Below are positions 29,266 to 37,701 of a stretch of 64,000 nucleotides of DNA, piece by piece (the first letter of the stretch is position 1; each line of letters opens with the position of its first letter). This DNA comes from Bowmanella pacifica (GTDB taxonomy: Bacteria; Pseudomonadota; Gammaproteobacteria; Enterobacterales; Alteromonadaceae), in NCBI RefSeq assembly GCF_014645355.1, contig NZ_BMLS01000001.1, positions 372,001 to 436,000 on the forward strand, given 5' to 3'. The notes under the pieces were generated by a model that worked only from the letters and a program-made list of their open reading frames with translations, was not told where the DNA came from and ran no database searches. The position numbers and the translations under genes are program-made.

Positions 29266-30891
29266 ATGAATAATGCGATACGCTTCCTGGCGCTTTGCGC
29301 CTGCTTTAGCGCTCCGGCATTAGCGGATACCCCCAAGCTGATAGTGCAGATCACGGTAGATCAGTTACGTGGCGACTTACTGCATAAGTATCAAAACAAC
29401 TTTGTCGACAAACGCAATCAAAAAGGCTTTAAGCGCTTTTTGGAAGACGGTACGCTCTACACCAATGCCCACTATCGCAACGCAACGACTATGACGGCCG
29501 TAGGCCATGCCACGTTGGCAACCGGCGCGCTACCAACAGAGCATGGCATTTTATCCAATGGCTGGATAGACCGAGATACCGGTGAAAGTATGTACTGCGT
29601 GGCGGACAAGAGTACCCAACTGCTTGGCGCTGAAGGCTACAGTGCATCCCCTGCCAACCTGATGGCCTCAACCTTTTCTGATGAGCTGTATCAGGCAAGT
29701 AACGGCAAAGCTAAGATCTACGCGGTATCCACCAAAGACAGAGGCGCGGTGCTAACCGGTGGACATTTTGGCAAATCTTTTTGGTTTGATAAGAACAGCG
29801 GCAACGTTGTTTCCAGCAGCTACTATTTCGACAGCCTGCCCGACTACGCCGTTAATTTTAATGCGTCCGGCTTAAAAGACAGTTTTACCGGCACCGCTTG
29901 GACACTGTCGCAAGACGAAGCGCGCTATCACAACGATGCAGCAAATCGTCCGTTCCAGATCCCCCCCAAAGGCTTTCGTTCCGGCTTCCCTCATCAGATG
30001 CCCCAAGCTGCGGATAAAGCCTACTATGGTATGCTCGCGTACACCCCTTATGGTGACAAGCTAACCGCAGAATTTGCCAAGCTTTTAGTTAAACAAGCTG
30101 AGATGGGTAAGGATAACGTTACCGATTATTTGTCTGTCAGTTTCTCAACCAATGACTACATAGGTCATATGTTCGGCCCAAACAGTCTTGAAGCTGAAGA
30201 TAATCTGATCAACCTGGACCGCACCCTGGCTGACTTTTTCAGCTTTTTGGATAAGCAGGTTGGCCTGGAAAACGTGCTGATTGCGTTATCCGCTGACCAT
30301 GGCGTTGATTCCATTCCTGAATACAAAAAGAGCATCGGCTTTGCCGGTTTCAGGGGCAATACCGGTAAACAGTTTGACGCCATCAACCAACAGTTGGCGG
30401 AGCAGTTTGGTATTGAAGGTAAGTTAGTGCGCAAAACCTCAATGCCATTCCTGTATCTTGACCTGGGATTGATAGAGCAAAATAAACTGGATATCCACGC
30501 CGTGCAGCAAGCTGTGGCCAAACACGCTGCCAGCCTACCAGGTGTGGCTCGGGTATTTACCCGCAAACAGCTGATGAGCGAAGATCTGTCTTATGATCCT
30601 ATTGGCAGTAAAGTACAGCGTGCCTATGTGCCTTCCAGAGCCGGAGACGTGGTATTAGTCCAAGCTCCTTCCAGTATGTTTGAAGGTTATGCCGCTGCCA
30701 CCCATGGTTCACCTTACAAATACGACACCCATGTACCGGTCTTTTTTACCGGTTGGAAAGTAAAATCACGCACCATCAGCCGTCAGGTATCGCCAGAAGA
30801 TATGGCCGTGACGCTCTCGGCTCTGATGCAAATTACTTACCCGGACAAGTCAACAGGCCACCCTCTAGAGGAAATGGTCTCGCTAAGATAA
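29266..30891 (+). CDS. PafA-like alkaline phosphatase/phosphodiesterase
   Basis: A 541-residue exported alkaline phosphatase superfamily protein. A signal peptide (LALCACFSAPALA) is followed by VDQLRGDLL with a zinc-ligand Asp. ATTMTAVGHAT contains the threonine nucleophile (Thr75 by motif comparison with PafA), and ALSADHGV near residue 343 provides further metal ligands. PafA enzymes release phosphate from phosphomonoesters and nucleotides without phosphate repression in other species. It starts after AAAGAGGACTGT and ends at a strong terminator. It would dephosphorylate nucleotides before NupC uptake if co-operating with its neighbours. Confidence 0.87.
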   Translation: MNNAIRFLALCACFSAPALADTPKLIVQITVDQLRGDLLHKYQNNFVDKRNQKGFKRFLEDGTLYTNAHYRNATTMTAVGHATLATGALPTEHGILSNGWIDRDTGESMYCVADKSTQLLGAEGYSASPANLMASTFSDELYQASNGKAKIYAVSTKDRGAVLTGGHFGKSFWFDKNSGNVVSSSYYFDSLPDYAVNFNASGLKDSFTGTAWTLSQDEARYHNDAANRPFQIPPKGFRSGFPHQMPQAADKAYYGMLAYTPYGDKLTAEFAKLLVKQAEMGKDNVTDYLSVSFSTNDYIGHMFGPNSLEAEDNLINLDRTLADFFSFLDKQVGLENVLIALSADHGVDSIPEYKKSIGFAGFRGNTGKQFDAINQQLAEQFGIEGKLVRKTSMPFLYLDLGLIEQNKLDIHAVQQAVAKHAASLPGVARVFTRKQLMSEDLSYDPIGSKVQRAYVPSRAGDVVLVQAPSSMFEGYAAATHGSPYKYDTHVPVFFTGWKVKSRTISRQVSPEDMAVTLSALMQITYPDKSTGHPLEEMVSLR

Positions 30892-30894
30892 AAC

Positions 30895-30921
30895 AAAGGG
30901 CATCATCGATGCCCTTTTTCT
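30895..30921 (+). terminator. Terminator after the PafA-like gene
   Basis: AAAGGGCATC and GATGCCCTTT arms (30895-30904 and 30908-30917) with a 3-base loop and a following T-tract. It lies between convergent genes and may serve both. Confidence 0.9.
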
Positions 30922-30939
30922 TACCACCAAAATAGTGTT

Positions 30940-31863
30940 TCAGCACTTGGCCTCACGTTTTAAAAAGTGCACTGAAGGGGCAAAAAATGCCGCGCCCGTT
31001 TCCGGCACGCTGTAATCCAGCAAACGATCGTAGTTACCTTGTCTGTCGCCAAAAATACGGCTGTGAAGTATCTGCAAAAAAGGCTTGGGGCTCTTGCAAC
31101 ATGACACAAAAAACAGTCCCTGATTCTGCATATCACCATAAGGCATGCTCTGGCGCAGAATTTCAATGGGCCTGCCAGACGTATCCACCAGGTTGGTTCT
31201 AGTGCTGTGGCTAAAAGCCACTCTATCTTCCAGCGGGAACTCGATATCATCCTCTTTGGTACGGCCAATGATCACTTCCTGATCAGCGATATTAACCCGC
31301 CCCCACCTCTCCAAGTCATGCAGATAACGCTGAATATGCACATAACTCCCACCGGCAAAGTCAGGATCATCATCACCGACTATGGCCACCGACAGCTTCT
31401 TCATCCCTTTAGGATTATTGCCACCCTCAACGAAACCCAACAAATCCCGTCCGTCCAGATAACGAAAGCCCTTGGTTTGTTCCACCAACTCAGCTTGGTC
31501 TCTCAATAACTCGTATACCTCCACGCCCACGGCGTGGCAGATATCCGCCCGATCGGCACGTATCTGAATAAATAAATCACAAGGTACCACTGGTGCCTGT
31601 CGGTCTTCGCAGGCCAAATCAGGGAAAGGGGCTAATTCCATCGGAATTAAGCCTGGGTACAAATCCATCCAGTAGCTGCTACCCACTGCAACGATACCTG
31701 ACACCATGGCTTCATAATGTTCTTCATCATAGTGTTCGAAAATATCCAGTATTTTCGCCAGCTTACGACGTATCAAAGTCGTATCATCATCGGTGACATT
31801 AAATAGCAGATACAACGCATGCAGGTTGGGCTCTGCGCAGATACCCTTTTGCGGCTGCGACAT
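30940..31863 (-). CDS. Dyp-type haem peroxidase (YfeX-like)
   Basis: A 307-residue DyP-family peroxidase. Conserved features are the GSYVHIQRYLHDL stretch, which carries the haem-ligand histidine, and FSHSTRTN plus MPYGDMQNQGLFFVSCCKS in the second ferredoxin-like half. The position of the family GxxDG motif reads GFVEGGNNP, with Glu instead of the usual distal-pocket Asp, so peroxidase activity may differ. The start MSQPQKG at 31863 has AGAGGAACC upstream; earlier in-frame codons are ignored. YfeX-like proteins are cytoplasmic; no signal peptide is seen. Confidence 0.85.
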   Translation of the reverse strand: MSQPQKGICAEPNLHALYLLFNVTDDDTTLIRRKLAKILDIFEHYDEEHYEAMVSGIVAVGSSYWMDLYPGLIPMELAPFPDLACEDRQAPVVPCDLFIQIRADRADICHAVGVEVYELLRDQAELVEQTKGFRYLDGRDLLGFVEGGNNPKGMKKLSVAIVGDDDPDFAGGSYVHIQRYLHDLERWGRVNIADQEVIIGRTKEDDIEFPLEDRVAFSHSTRTNLVDTSGRPIEILRQSMPYGDMQNQGLFFVSCCKSPKPFLQILHSRIFGDRQGNYDRLLDYSVPETGAAFFAPSVHFLKREAKC

Positions 31864-32045
31864 GTGGTTCCTCTTCATTCCCCGAATAAAGGTTAACAGG
31901 CGAAAGTCTGCTGCTTCCTTTGCGCTAACCTTACACGACACTGCCGACTGTATCGGCAGCTAGATTATTGAGTGCAATGCTTTGAAAATCAGAGCATTGA
32001 ATTGGCCTATAGGCAATCCGACATAATATACGCCAGAATCAACAT
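31864..32045. promoter_or_regulatory. Gap upstream of the Dyp peroxidase gene
   Basis: No gene and no clear site in the bases between the peroxidase start and the amtB terminator. It should hold the peroxidase promoter, which I could not define. Confidence 0.4.
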
Positions 32046-32075
32046 AAAAAAAGCCCCGGGCCAAAAGGCCGGGGC
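32046..32075 (-). terminator. Terminator of glnK-amtB
   Basis: GCCCC and GGCC arms pairing with GGCC and GGGGC (one bulged G), AAAA loop, followed by seven T on the minus strand. It lies about 110 bp after the amtB stop. Confidence 0.85.
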
Positions 32076-32185
32076 AAAGGACACAGTGGAAAAGTTTGCC
32101 AGTTTCACTGGCAGGTGTTCCCGTAACGAGAACTCAGCTTAGGTGGGTCCTAAGTATTATTCTTATCAGCCCCACACCAAATACG

Positions 32186-33454
32186 TTACTTACGTGAACC
32201 TGTGAAGTCAGGATAGGCTTCCAGACCGCAGTCGATCATATCCAGACCTTGGTACTCATCTTCCTCACTGACCCGAATCCCCATCAGGGCTTTGAGTACT
32301 CCCCACACCACCAGGCTGGCACCAAATACCCAGACAAAGATGGTAACCGCACCGGCTAACTGACCCGCTAAGGTTGCGCCGTCATTGGTCAGAGGCACTA
32401 TTAGCAATCCAAATATGCCTGCCGTACCATGCACAGAAATTGCACCAACCGGGTCATCAATTTTCAGCTTGTCCAAGGCCACAATAGAGAGCACCACCAG
32501 CACACCACCAATGGCACCAAACAGACTAGCTTGCAGTGCAGTGGGAGTGGACGGCTCTGCAGTAATAGCCACCAGGCCCGCCAAAGCACCGTTCAGTACC
32601 ATTGTCAGATCCGCTTTCTTGAACAGTATCTTGGCCAGAATAAGTGCAGCAATGGCACCAGCGGCAGCAGCAGCGTTAGTGTTAAGGAAGACCATGGCAA
32701 CCGAGTTGGCATTGGCTATATCCCCCAGTTTCAGCACTGAGCCACCATTAAAACCAAACCAACCCATCCACAAAATAAAGGTACCCAGAGTCGCTAGAGG
32801 AAGGTTAGAACCCGGAATCGCGTTAATCTTGCCATCTTTAGTGTACTTACCCTTACGTGCGCCCAGAAGCAGCACACCTGCCAGGGCCGCCGCCGCACCG
32901 GCCAGGTGCACAATGCCGGAACCGGCAAAGTCAGAAAAGCCCATATCTCCGAGTACGTACATACCAAACACCGCTTGACCGCCCCACGTCCAGCTACCTT
33001 CAAGCGGATAGATAAAGCCGGTCATAGCCACGGCAAAGGCCAAGAATGCCCACAACTTCATGCGCTCCGCTACAGCACCGGAAACAATGCTCATCGCCGT
33101 GGCCACAAAAACCACCTGGAAGAAGAAGTCTGATGCTTTTGAATAGATAGCGCCGCCTTCAAATCCGTCTTCCCGCCCAGCAAACTCACCTAAGGTCGAT
33201 GTCACATCAACACTGCCGATACCGGCCAGGAAAAGCTCGCCGTCATACATAATGGCGTAACCGCACACCAGATACATGATGCAGGCAATAGCAAATAGCG
33301 CGACGTTCTTGGTCAGGATTTCGGTGGTATTTTTGGCCCGCACCAACCCCGCTTCAAGCATGGCAAAGCCAGCGGCCATCCACATTACTAAGGCGCCACA
33401 AACCAGGAAGTAAAAGGTATCCAGCGCATACTGAAGGTGAAATGATTGTTCCAC
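32186..33454 (-). CDS. amtB: Ammonium transporter AmtB
   Basis: A 422-residue Amt/Rh channel with about 11 membrane helices. DTFYFLVCGALVMWMAAGFAM near the N-terminus and FGFNGGSVL, DKLKIDDPVGAISVHGTAG contain the conserved aromatic/acidic and pore-histidine regions. It conducts ammonia/ammonium under low nitrogen. It starts 20 bp after glnK; GlnK closes the channel when nitrogen becomes sufficient. Transcription is probably set by the sigma54 promoter and NtrC-type sites upstream of glnK. Confidence 0.94.
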   Translation of the reverse strand: MEQSFHLQYALDTFYFLVCGALVMWMAAGFAMLEAGLVRAKNTTEILTKNVALFAIACIMYLVCGYAIMYDGELFLAGIGSVDVTSTLGEFAGREDGFEGGAIYSKASDFFFQVVFVATAMSIVSGAVAERMKLWAFLAFAVAMTGFIYPLEGSWTWGGQAVFGMYVLGDMGFSDFAGSGIVHLAGAAAALAGVLLLGARKGKYTKDGKINAIPGSNLPLATLGTFILWMGWFGFNGGSVLKLGDIANANSVAMVFLNTNAAAAAGAIAALILAKILFKKADLTMVLNGALAGLVAITAEPSTPTALQASLFGAIGGVLVVLSIVALDKLKIDDPVGAISVHGTAGIFGLLIVPLTNDGATLAGQLAGAVTIFVWVFGASLVVWGVLKALMGIRVSEEDEYQGLDMIDCGLEAYPDFTGSRK

Positions 33455-33474
33455 GTTATCGTCTCCTACTTCGT

Positions 33475-33888
<414 letters not shown>

Positions 33889-33937
33889 TTAAATTCAATA
33901 AATTGTAAAAATACTGACGGATAATTTCGGTACAACA

Positions 33938-33954
33938 TGCACCATCAGAGTGCT
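33938..33954. promoter_or_regulatory. NtrC-type site 1 upstream of glnK
   Basis: TGCACCATCAGAGTGCT is close to the NtrC consensus TGCACCNNNNNGGTGCA, with 5-bp arms TGCAC and GTGCT. It lies about 90 bp upstream of the predicted glnK transcription start, in usual enhancer range. Confidence 0.75.
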
Positions 33955-33966
33955 ATTGCACAAAAA

Positions 33967-33983
33967 TGCACCAATAACGTGCA
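33967..33983. promoter_or_regulatory. NtrC-type site 2 upstream of glnK
   Basis: TGCACCAATAACGTGCA has perfectly symmetrical outer arms TGCAC/GTGCA. Its centre lies 29 bp from that of site 1, about three helical turns, so two NtrC dimers could sit on one face of DNA. It also lies 78 bp upstream of the pldA start codon. Confidence 0.85.
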
Positions 33984-34060
33984 GTGAAGATACAGGTTAT
34001 TGCCAGCCCTTAACTGGGGTAAACTGGCAAAGCTTGCAGGATACTTATAAGGAAATCGTC

Positions 34061-34969
34061 GTGACGCGCAGTTGTTTACTGATCTTATGTCTCATCCATG
34101 GGACGGCGTTCAGCCAAACCACAGATACAGAAACCGCGGATGATACAGAGCAAACCGAAACTCTGGTGACCGAGCGATTGGTGTCAGACAAGGCAGCCCT
34201 AATCAATCCTTATGCTATTACTCAGCACAAGCCTAATTATCTGCTCCCTTTCAGTTATCAAAAGAACCCAAATCAATTGGGAGAAGATGGCTTTAGCCAG
34301 GGCAATGTTGAACACATGGAAGCCAAGTTCCAAATTAGCGTAAAGATGCCCATTTACCGACCTGACGAAACCTCAAGCTTAGAAGGGCTGTACTTTGGCT
34401 TTACCGCCAAGTCTATGTGGCAGGTTTACAACAGTGAAGTATCTAAACCATTCAGGGAAACCAATTATCAGCCGGAAATATTTTATAACTTTGATGCCGA
34501 TGTGAAGCTATTAGGTTATCAGTTTAACCTCGCCCAAATTGGTATGGAGCACCAGTCTAATGGTCAAAACCAGTTACGTTCTCGCAGTTGGAACCGTATT
34601 TACGGCTCGCTGCTATTTTCCGACCAAGACTCGTATTACTACCTGCGTGCCTGGTACCGTATAAAAGAAGATAAAAAGGAAGATCCACTGGATCCTCGAG
34701 GTGATGACAATCCAGATATCACCCATTTTCTCGGTCATATGGAAGTAGGATATGGCACGCAAATGGGTAACTTTAAGTTGATGACGATGATCCGTAACAA
34801 TCTTAAAACCAGCGACAACAAAGGCAGTATAGAGCTTAACCTGACCTATCCCATCAACGACAGGTACGAAATTTTGCTGCAATATTTTAACGGCTATGGT
34901 GATTCACTTATTGACTACAACAGGCACCAGCAACGTATCAGTCTGGGGATTCAACTGGCGTACTTTTAA
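34061..34969 (+). CDS. pldA: Outer-membrane phospholipase A (PldA)
   Basis: A 302-residue OMPLA-type enzyme. The catalytic segment EHQSNGQNQLRSRSWNR holds the histidine and serine of the active site. It is active as a calcium-dependent dimer in the outer membrane, breaking down mislocalised phospholipid. The preferred start is GTG at 34061, with AAGGAAA 8 bp upstream, giving a signal peptide (CLLILCLIHGTAFS). An in-frame ATG at 33950 would place 37 extra residues over an NtrC site and is unlikely. The 3' end overlaps the convergent M28 peptidase gene by 32 bp. Confidence 0.92.
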   Translation: MTRSCLLILCLIHGTAFSQTTDTETADDTEQTETLVTERLVSDKAALINPYAITQHKPNYLLPFSYQKNPNQLGEDGFSQGNVEHMEAKFQISVKMPIYRPDETSSLEGLYFGFTAKSMWQVYNSEVSKPFRETNYQPEIFYNFDADVKLLGYQFNLAQIGMEHQSNGQNQLRSRSWNRIYGSLLFSDQDSYYYLRAWYRIKEDKKEDPLDPRGDDNPDITHFLGHMEVGYGTQMGNFKLMTMIRNNLKTSDNKGSIELNLTYPINDRYEILLQYFNGYGDSLIDYNRHQQRISLGIQLAYF

Positions 34970-35858
34970 TAGTTAACAAGTCAAGTTGCCTAAGTACAAT
35001 CAGGGCGGTTTCGGCCGCCTTGGTAAAATAGTCCCGATTGATACGCTCAATTTCATCCCATTCCGTATGATATAAGCGATGTTCCCCGACTCCCAGATAC
35101 AAGTAAGGAATACCAACCTGACCAAATACCGCATGGTCACTGGCGCGGTCATAGTTAATCCAACCATGGCCACGATAGCCCCTGGCAAGCCCTTCCAAGC
35201 CGGTTTCAAGTTTCAGGGGCGCCAAATCGATGCTCGCTTGCACGGCACCGATGAGTTGAGGATACCGTTTGCTGCCACCTACCAACAATCTATTATCACC
35301 CTGTCCCAACATGTCCAGATTCAGATTAACCATGAGCGTGGCAAGCGCCACGGGTGAAGCCTCAACAAAAGCACGGGCTCCGTAGAGCCCCTTCTCTTCT
35401 GCATCGGTAGCAAGAAATATGACAGAATGTTCAGCCGGCTGGGCTTTCATCGCAGCAGCCAGGTAGAGTAGTACCGCAACACCAGACGCATTGTCGTCAG
35501 CACCATTAAAAATACGCTGTCCTTGGCTCCCCAGATGATCATAATGAGCACTAACAACAAGATAACGTCCTGGATAGCGTTTTCCTGGCAACCACCCGAG
35601 TAAATTGACGCCAGATAATTTGCCAAGCACAAAGTGATAAGTAAATGGCATCTCATAACTATCATCAAAGGTTTGCAAATTCAGCTCAGTAAATACCTGC
35701 TTGATGTAATTGCGGGCAAGCTCTGCTCCTGGACTTCCGGTTTCCCTGCCTTTCATTTCATCACTGCTTAGCACCTGCAAATGCTGCCAAAGCAGTTCGT
35801 CAGCAGCGGCATCAGCAACCAACCACATCAGCAGTAAGACGAAGCCACAAATACGCAT
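34938..35858 (-). CDS. Exported M28-family zinc peptidase
   Basis: A 306-residue secreted aminopeptidase-like protein. After a signal peptide (VLLLMWLVADAAA) come VSAHYDHLG (zinc His and Asp), NGADDNASGVA (bridging Asp), LATDAEEKGLYGA (catalytic and zinc Glu) and RASDHAVFG (final His). These are all ligands expected of M28. Its ATG overlaps the stop of the upstream lipoprotein gene (TGATG), so the two are coupled. It ends inside the 3' end of pldA. The peptide substrate is unknown. Confidence 0.88.
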   Translation of the reverse strand: MRICGFVLLLMWLVADAAADELLWQHLQVLSSDEMKGRETGSPGAELARNYIKQVFTELNLQTFDDSYEMPFTYHFVLGKLSGVNLLGWLPGKRYPGRYLVVSAHYDHLGSQGQRIFNGADDNASGVAVLLYLAAAMKAQPAEHSVIFLATDAEEKGLYGARAFVEASPVALATLMVNLNLDMLGQGDNRLLVGGSKRYPQLIGAVQASIDLAPLKLETGLEGLARGYRGHGWINYDRASDHAVFGQVGIPYLYLGVGEHRLYHTEWDEIERINRDYFTKAAETALIVLRQLDLLTIKSTPVESPD

Positions 35859-37018
35859 CAAAGTTTGGTCAGCAAGTTCAGCTTACTTTGATACCTATGC
35901 TCATCGTGGTCATTGACCGAGCGCCGCTTGGCCAACTTCAGATATCGCTCAGTCAGGGCTAGATCGCCTATCTCATAATAAGCCTTGGCCAAGCCAAAGT
36001 AGAATTCATGTTGCTGGCGATTAAGCTCTATCGCCCGGCGGTAATGGCCAATGGCCGCGCGCCAATGGGCCAATTCATATTCCTGTTCACCTAGCAAAAA
36101 ATGATAGAACGGATTACTGGCGCGCTGTTCCTCTAATGCCTGGATAATCTGTTGGGCTTGAGCCTGACGACCGGTCATATTGTAAATAACCGCCAGATTT
36201 TCCTGTGCACTGCGGCTGCCTTCCAGTTGTATAGCCCGTTGATAGCTTTGTTCAGCGGCCTCAAGCAAACCATTTTGACGATAAAGCACCCCTAAATTCA
36301 CCCATGCCTCAGCCAGCGACGGATCCTTGAGCAGTGCCGCGCGGGAATATGCATAGGCTTGTTTGGCATTGTGGTGCACCAGTGCATCGGCCGCTTTGTT
36401 GTTATAGAACATGGCCAATACTCTTTGCTTACTGACGGTTCGACTGGGTAATCTGGCACTCATCACTTGTGGATCAAAGTCCACCTCAACCGCCTGCGCA
36501 CTGAAATAAATGGTATTGGGCGAGCGTTTGGGAGTGATTCGCAAATTTACGTGCCCATTAAGAAAGCTATAACCATCACGGCGGGTCCAGAATTCTGGTA
36601 CATCAACCTCCTGAAATTCGATCTGCATTCCCGCCTGCGTCGCAAGGGCGTATGTCATAATTGACATCGACAAACAATTGGCCGCCCGATTGTGGAAGGT
36701 ATCTTGGGCAATGGTGTTGGCTTCATTGTCATACAGCAGATTCAAGCTTGCCCGTCCAAACACAGCCCTAACCAGTTGCTTGGCGGCAGCCTTGGGCTCA
36801 TTCGCTCCGGCACTGACCTTTTCTGCGAAGCGAATCATATCTTCATCCAGGGCAAAAACCTCTTGCTCGGTTTCCACCTGAAGCTGATCAAATCCAGAAA
36901 AATGCGTATCCATAAATAGAGGCTGAGGGGGCTTAGCAATAACCGACGGCGACGTGCTGCTACACGCCATCATACCAACGCTGACCAATGCAACGATGAG
37001 CAAGTGAAGTAACTTCAT
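35858..37018 (-). CDS. TPR lipoprotein with transglutaminase-like N-terminal region
   Basis: A 386-residue lipoprotein. The lipobox VGMMAC puts the lipidated Cys at 19. The region about 80-180, with FHNRAANCLSMSIMTYALAT and GHVNLRI, resembles the Cys and His segments of transglutaminase-like cysteine peptidase folds. From about 215 to 370 there are four or more tetratricopeptide repeats (AEAWVNLGVLYRQNG, FYFGLAKAYYEIGD). TPRs suggest protein binding. It is translationally coupled to the M28 peptidase gene, so a shared role in envelope protein or peptide processing is possible. I do not know a characterised homologue. Confidence 0.78.
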   Translation of the reverse strand: MKLLHLLIVALVSVGMMACSSTSPSVIAKPPQPLFMDTHFSGFDQLQVETEQEVFALDEDMIRFAEKVSAGANEPKAAAKQLVRAVFGRASLNLLYDNEANTIAQDTFHNRAANCLSMSIMTYALATQAGMQIEFQEVDVPEFWTRRDGYSFLNGHVNLRITPKRSPNTIYFSAQAVEVDFDPQVMSARLPSRTVSKQRVLAMFYNNKAADALVHHNAKQAYAYSRAALLKDPSLAEAWVNLGVLYRQNGLLEAAEQSYQRAIQLEGSRSAQENLAVIYNMTGRQAQAQQIIQALEEQRASNPFYHFLLGEQEYELAHWRAAIGHYRRAIELNRQQHEFYFGLAKAYYEIGDLALTERYLKLAKRRSVNDHDEHRYQSKLNLLTKL

Positions 37019-37125
37019 CGAATCGCTCCAAACATGGTGCTTACTTTACCTTAGTTGGCGATTCACAAGCTCTCAACACTTTGCGTCCCTGAAACTGTAA
37101 GCTGCTGTTTCCTACCTTGTGAGTG

Positions 37126-37599
37126 TCATTGCCCCTTTTGGCTTCCCGGCATTTGCGGTACAAACAAAATATAGGGGGTTTCAATAGGTTGACCAGGAAT
37201 GCGATTGGCTGGCGCAGCCTCCCCTGCAGGGCCCAATGCCCTGATGTAGGTATAAATTGCTTTTTGATCTTCGCGGGTCATGGCCTGTAACGATGGCCAC
37301 GGCATCGGGGGCAAACCACCCATCTGAATTCTGGCCAGCCATTGAGACCAGTCCATGGACGCCACTTTCAGTCTGAGATTACCGGCATAACTAACACCCC
37401 AAGGACCAGCAAAACCAACCTGGTCGCCAAGCAGCCATTGCGCTTCGGCCACCTTGCCGCCCAACAGGGCATAGTCTTTGGTGTGGCAATCAGTACACCC
37501 CGCTATTTTTACCAGGTAGCGGCCCCGGTCTACCGCCGATTCCGCCGCCACACTTTGACAAGCCAGTACCATCATCACACTAACAATTGCGATTTTCAT
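37126..37599 (-). CDS. Exported monohaem c-type cytochrome
   Basis: A 157-residue protein with a signal peptide (VSVMMVLACQSVAA) and a single haem motif CTDCH near residue 34. GLPPMPWPSLQAMTREDQ contains a methionine that could be the second haem ligand. The size and the RGRYLVKIAGCTDCHT start fit the periplasmic cytochrome c family used beside dehydrogenases. No oxidoreductase partner is in the window. MKIAIVS at 37599 has GGAGACTGTG upstream and is preferred over an upstream in-frame Met. Function is otherwise unknown. Confidence 0.84.
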   Translation of the reverse strand: MKIAIVSVMMVLACQSVAAESAVDRGRYLVKIAGCTDCHTKDYALLGGKVAEAQWLLGDQVGFAGPWGVSYAGNLRLKVASMDWSQWLARIQMGGLPPMPWPSLQAMTREDQKAIYTYIRALGPAGEAAPANRIPGQPIETPYILFVPQMPGSQKGQ

Positions 37600-37701
37600 C
37601 ACAGTCTCCAGATAAACGAACAGCACAAGTCTAGTTGTTTATCTGAAAGTGGGCCCTTAGTGTTGTGCTGCGCTTGCCTTAAGGTAACCCTTAATTCTGG
37701 T

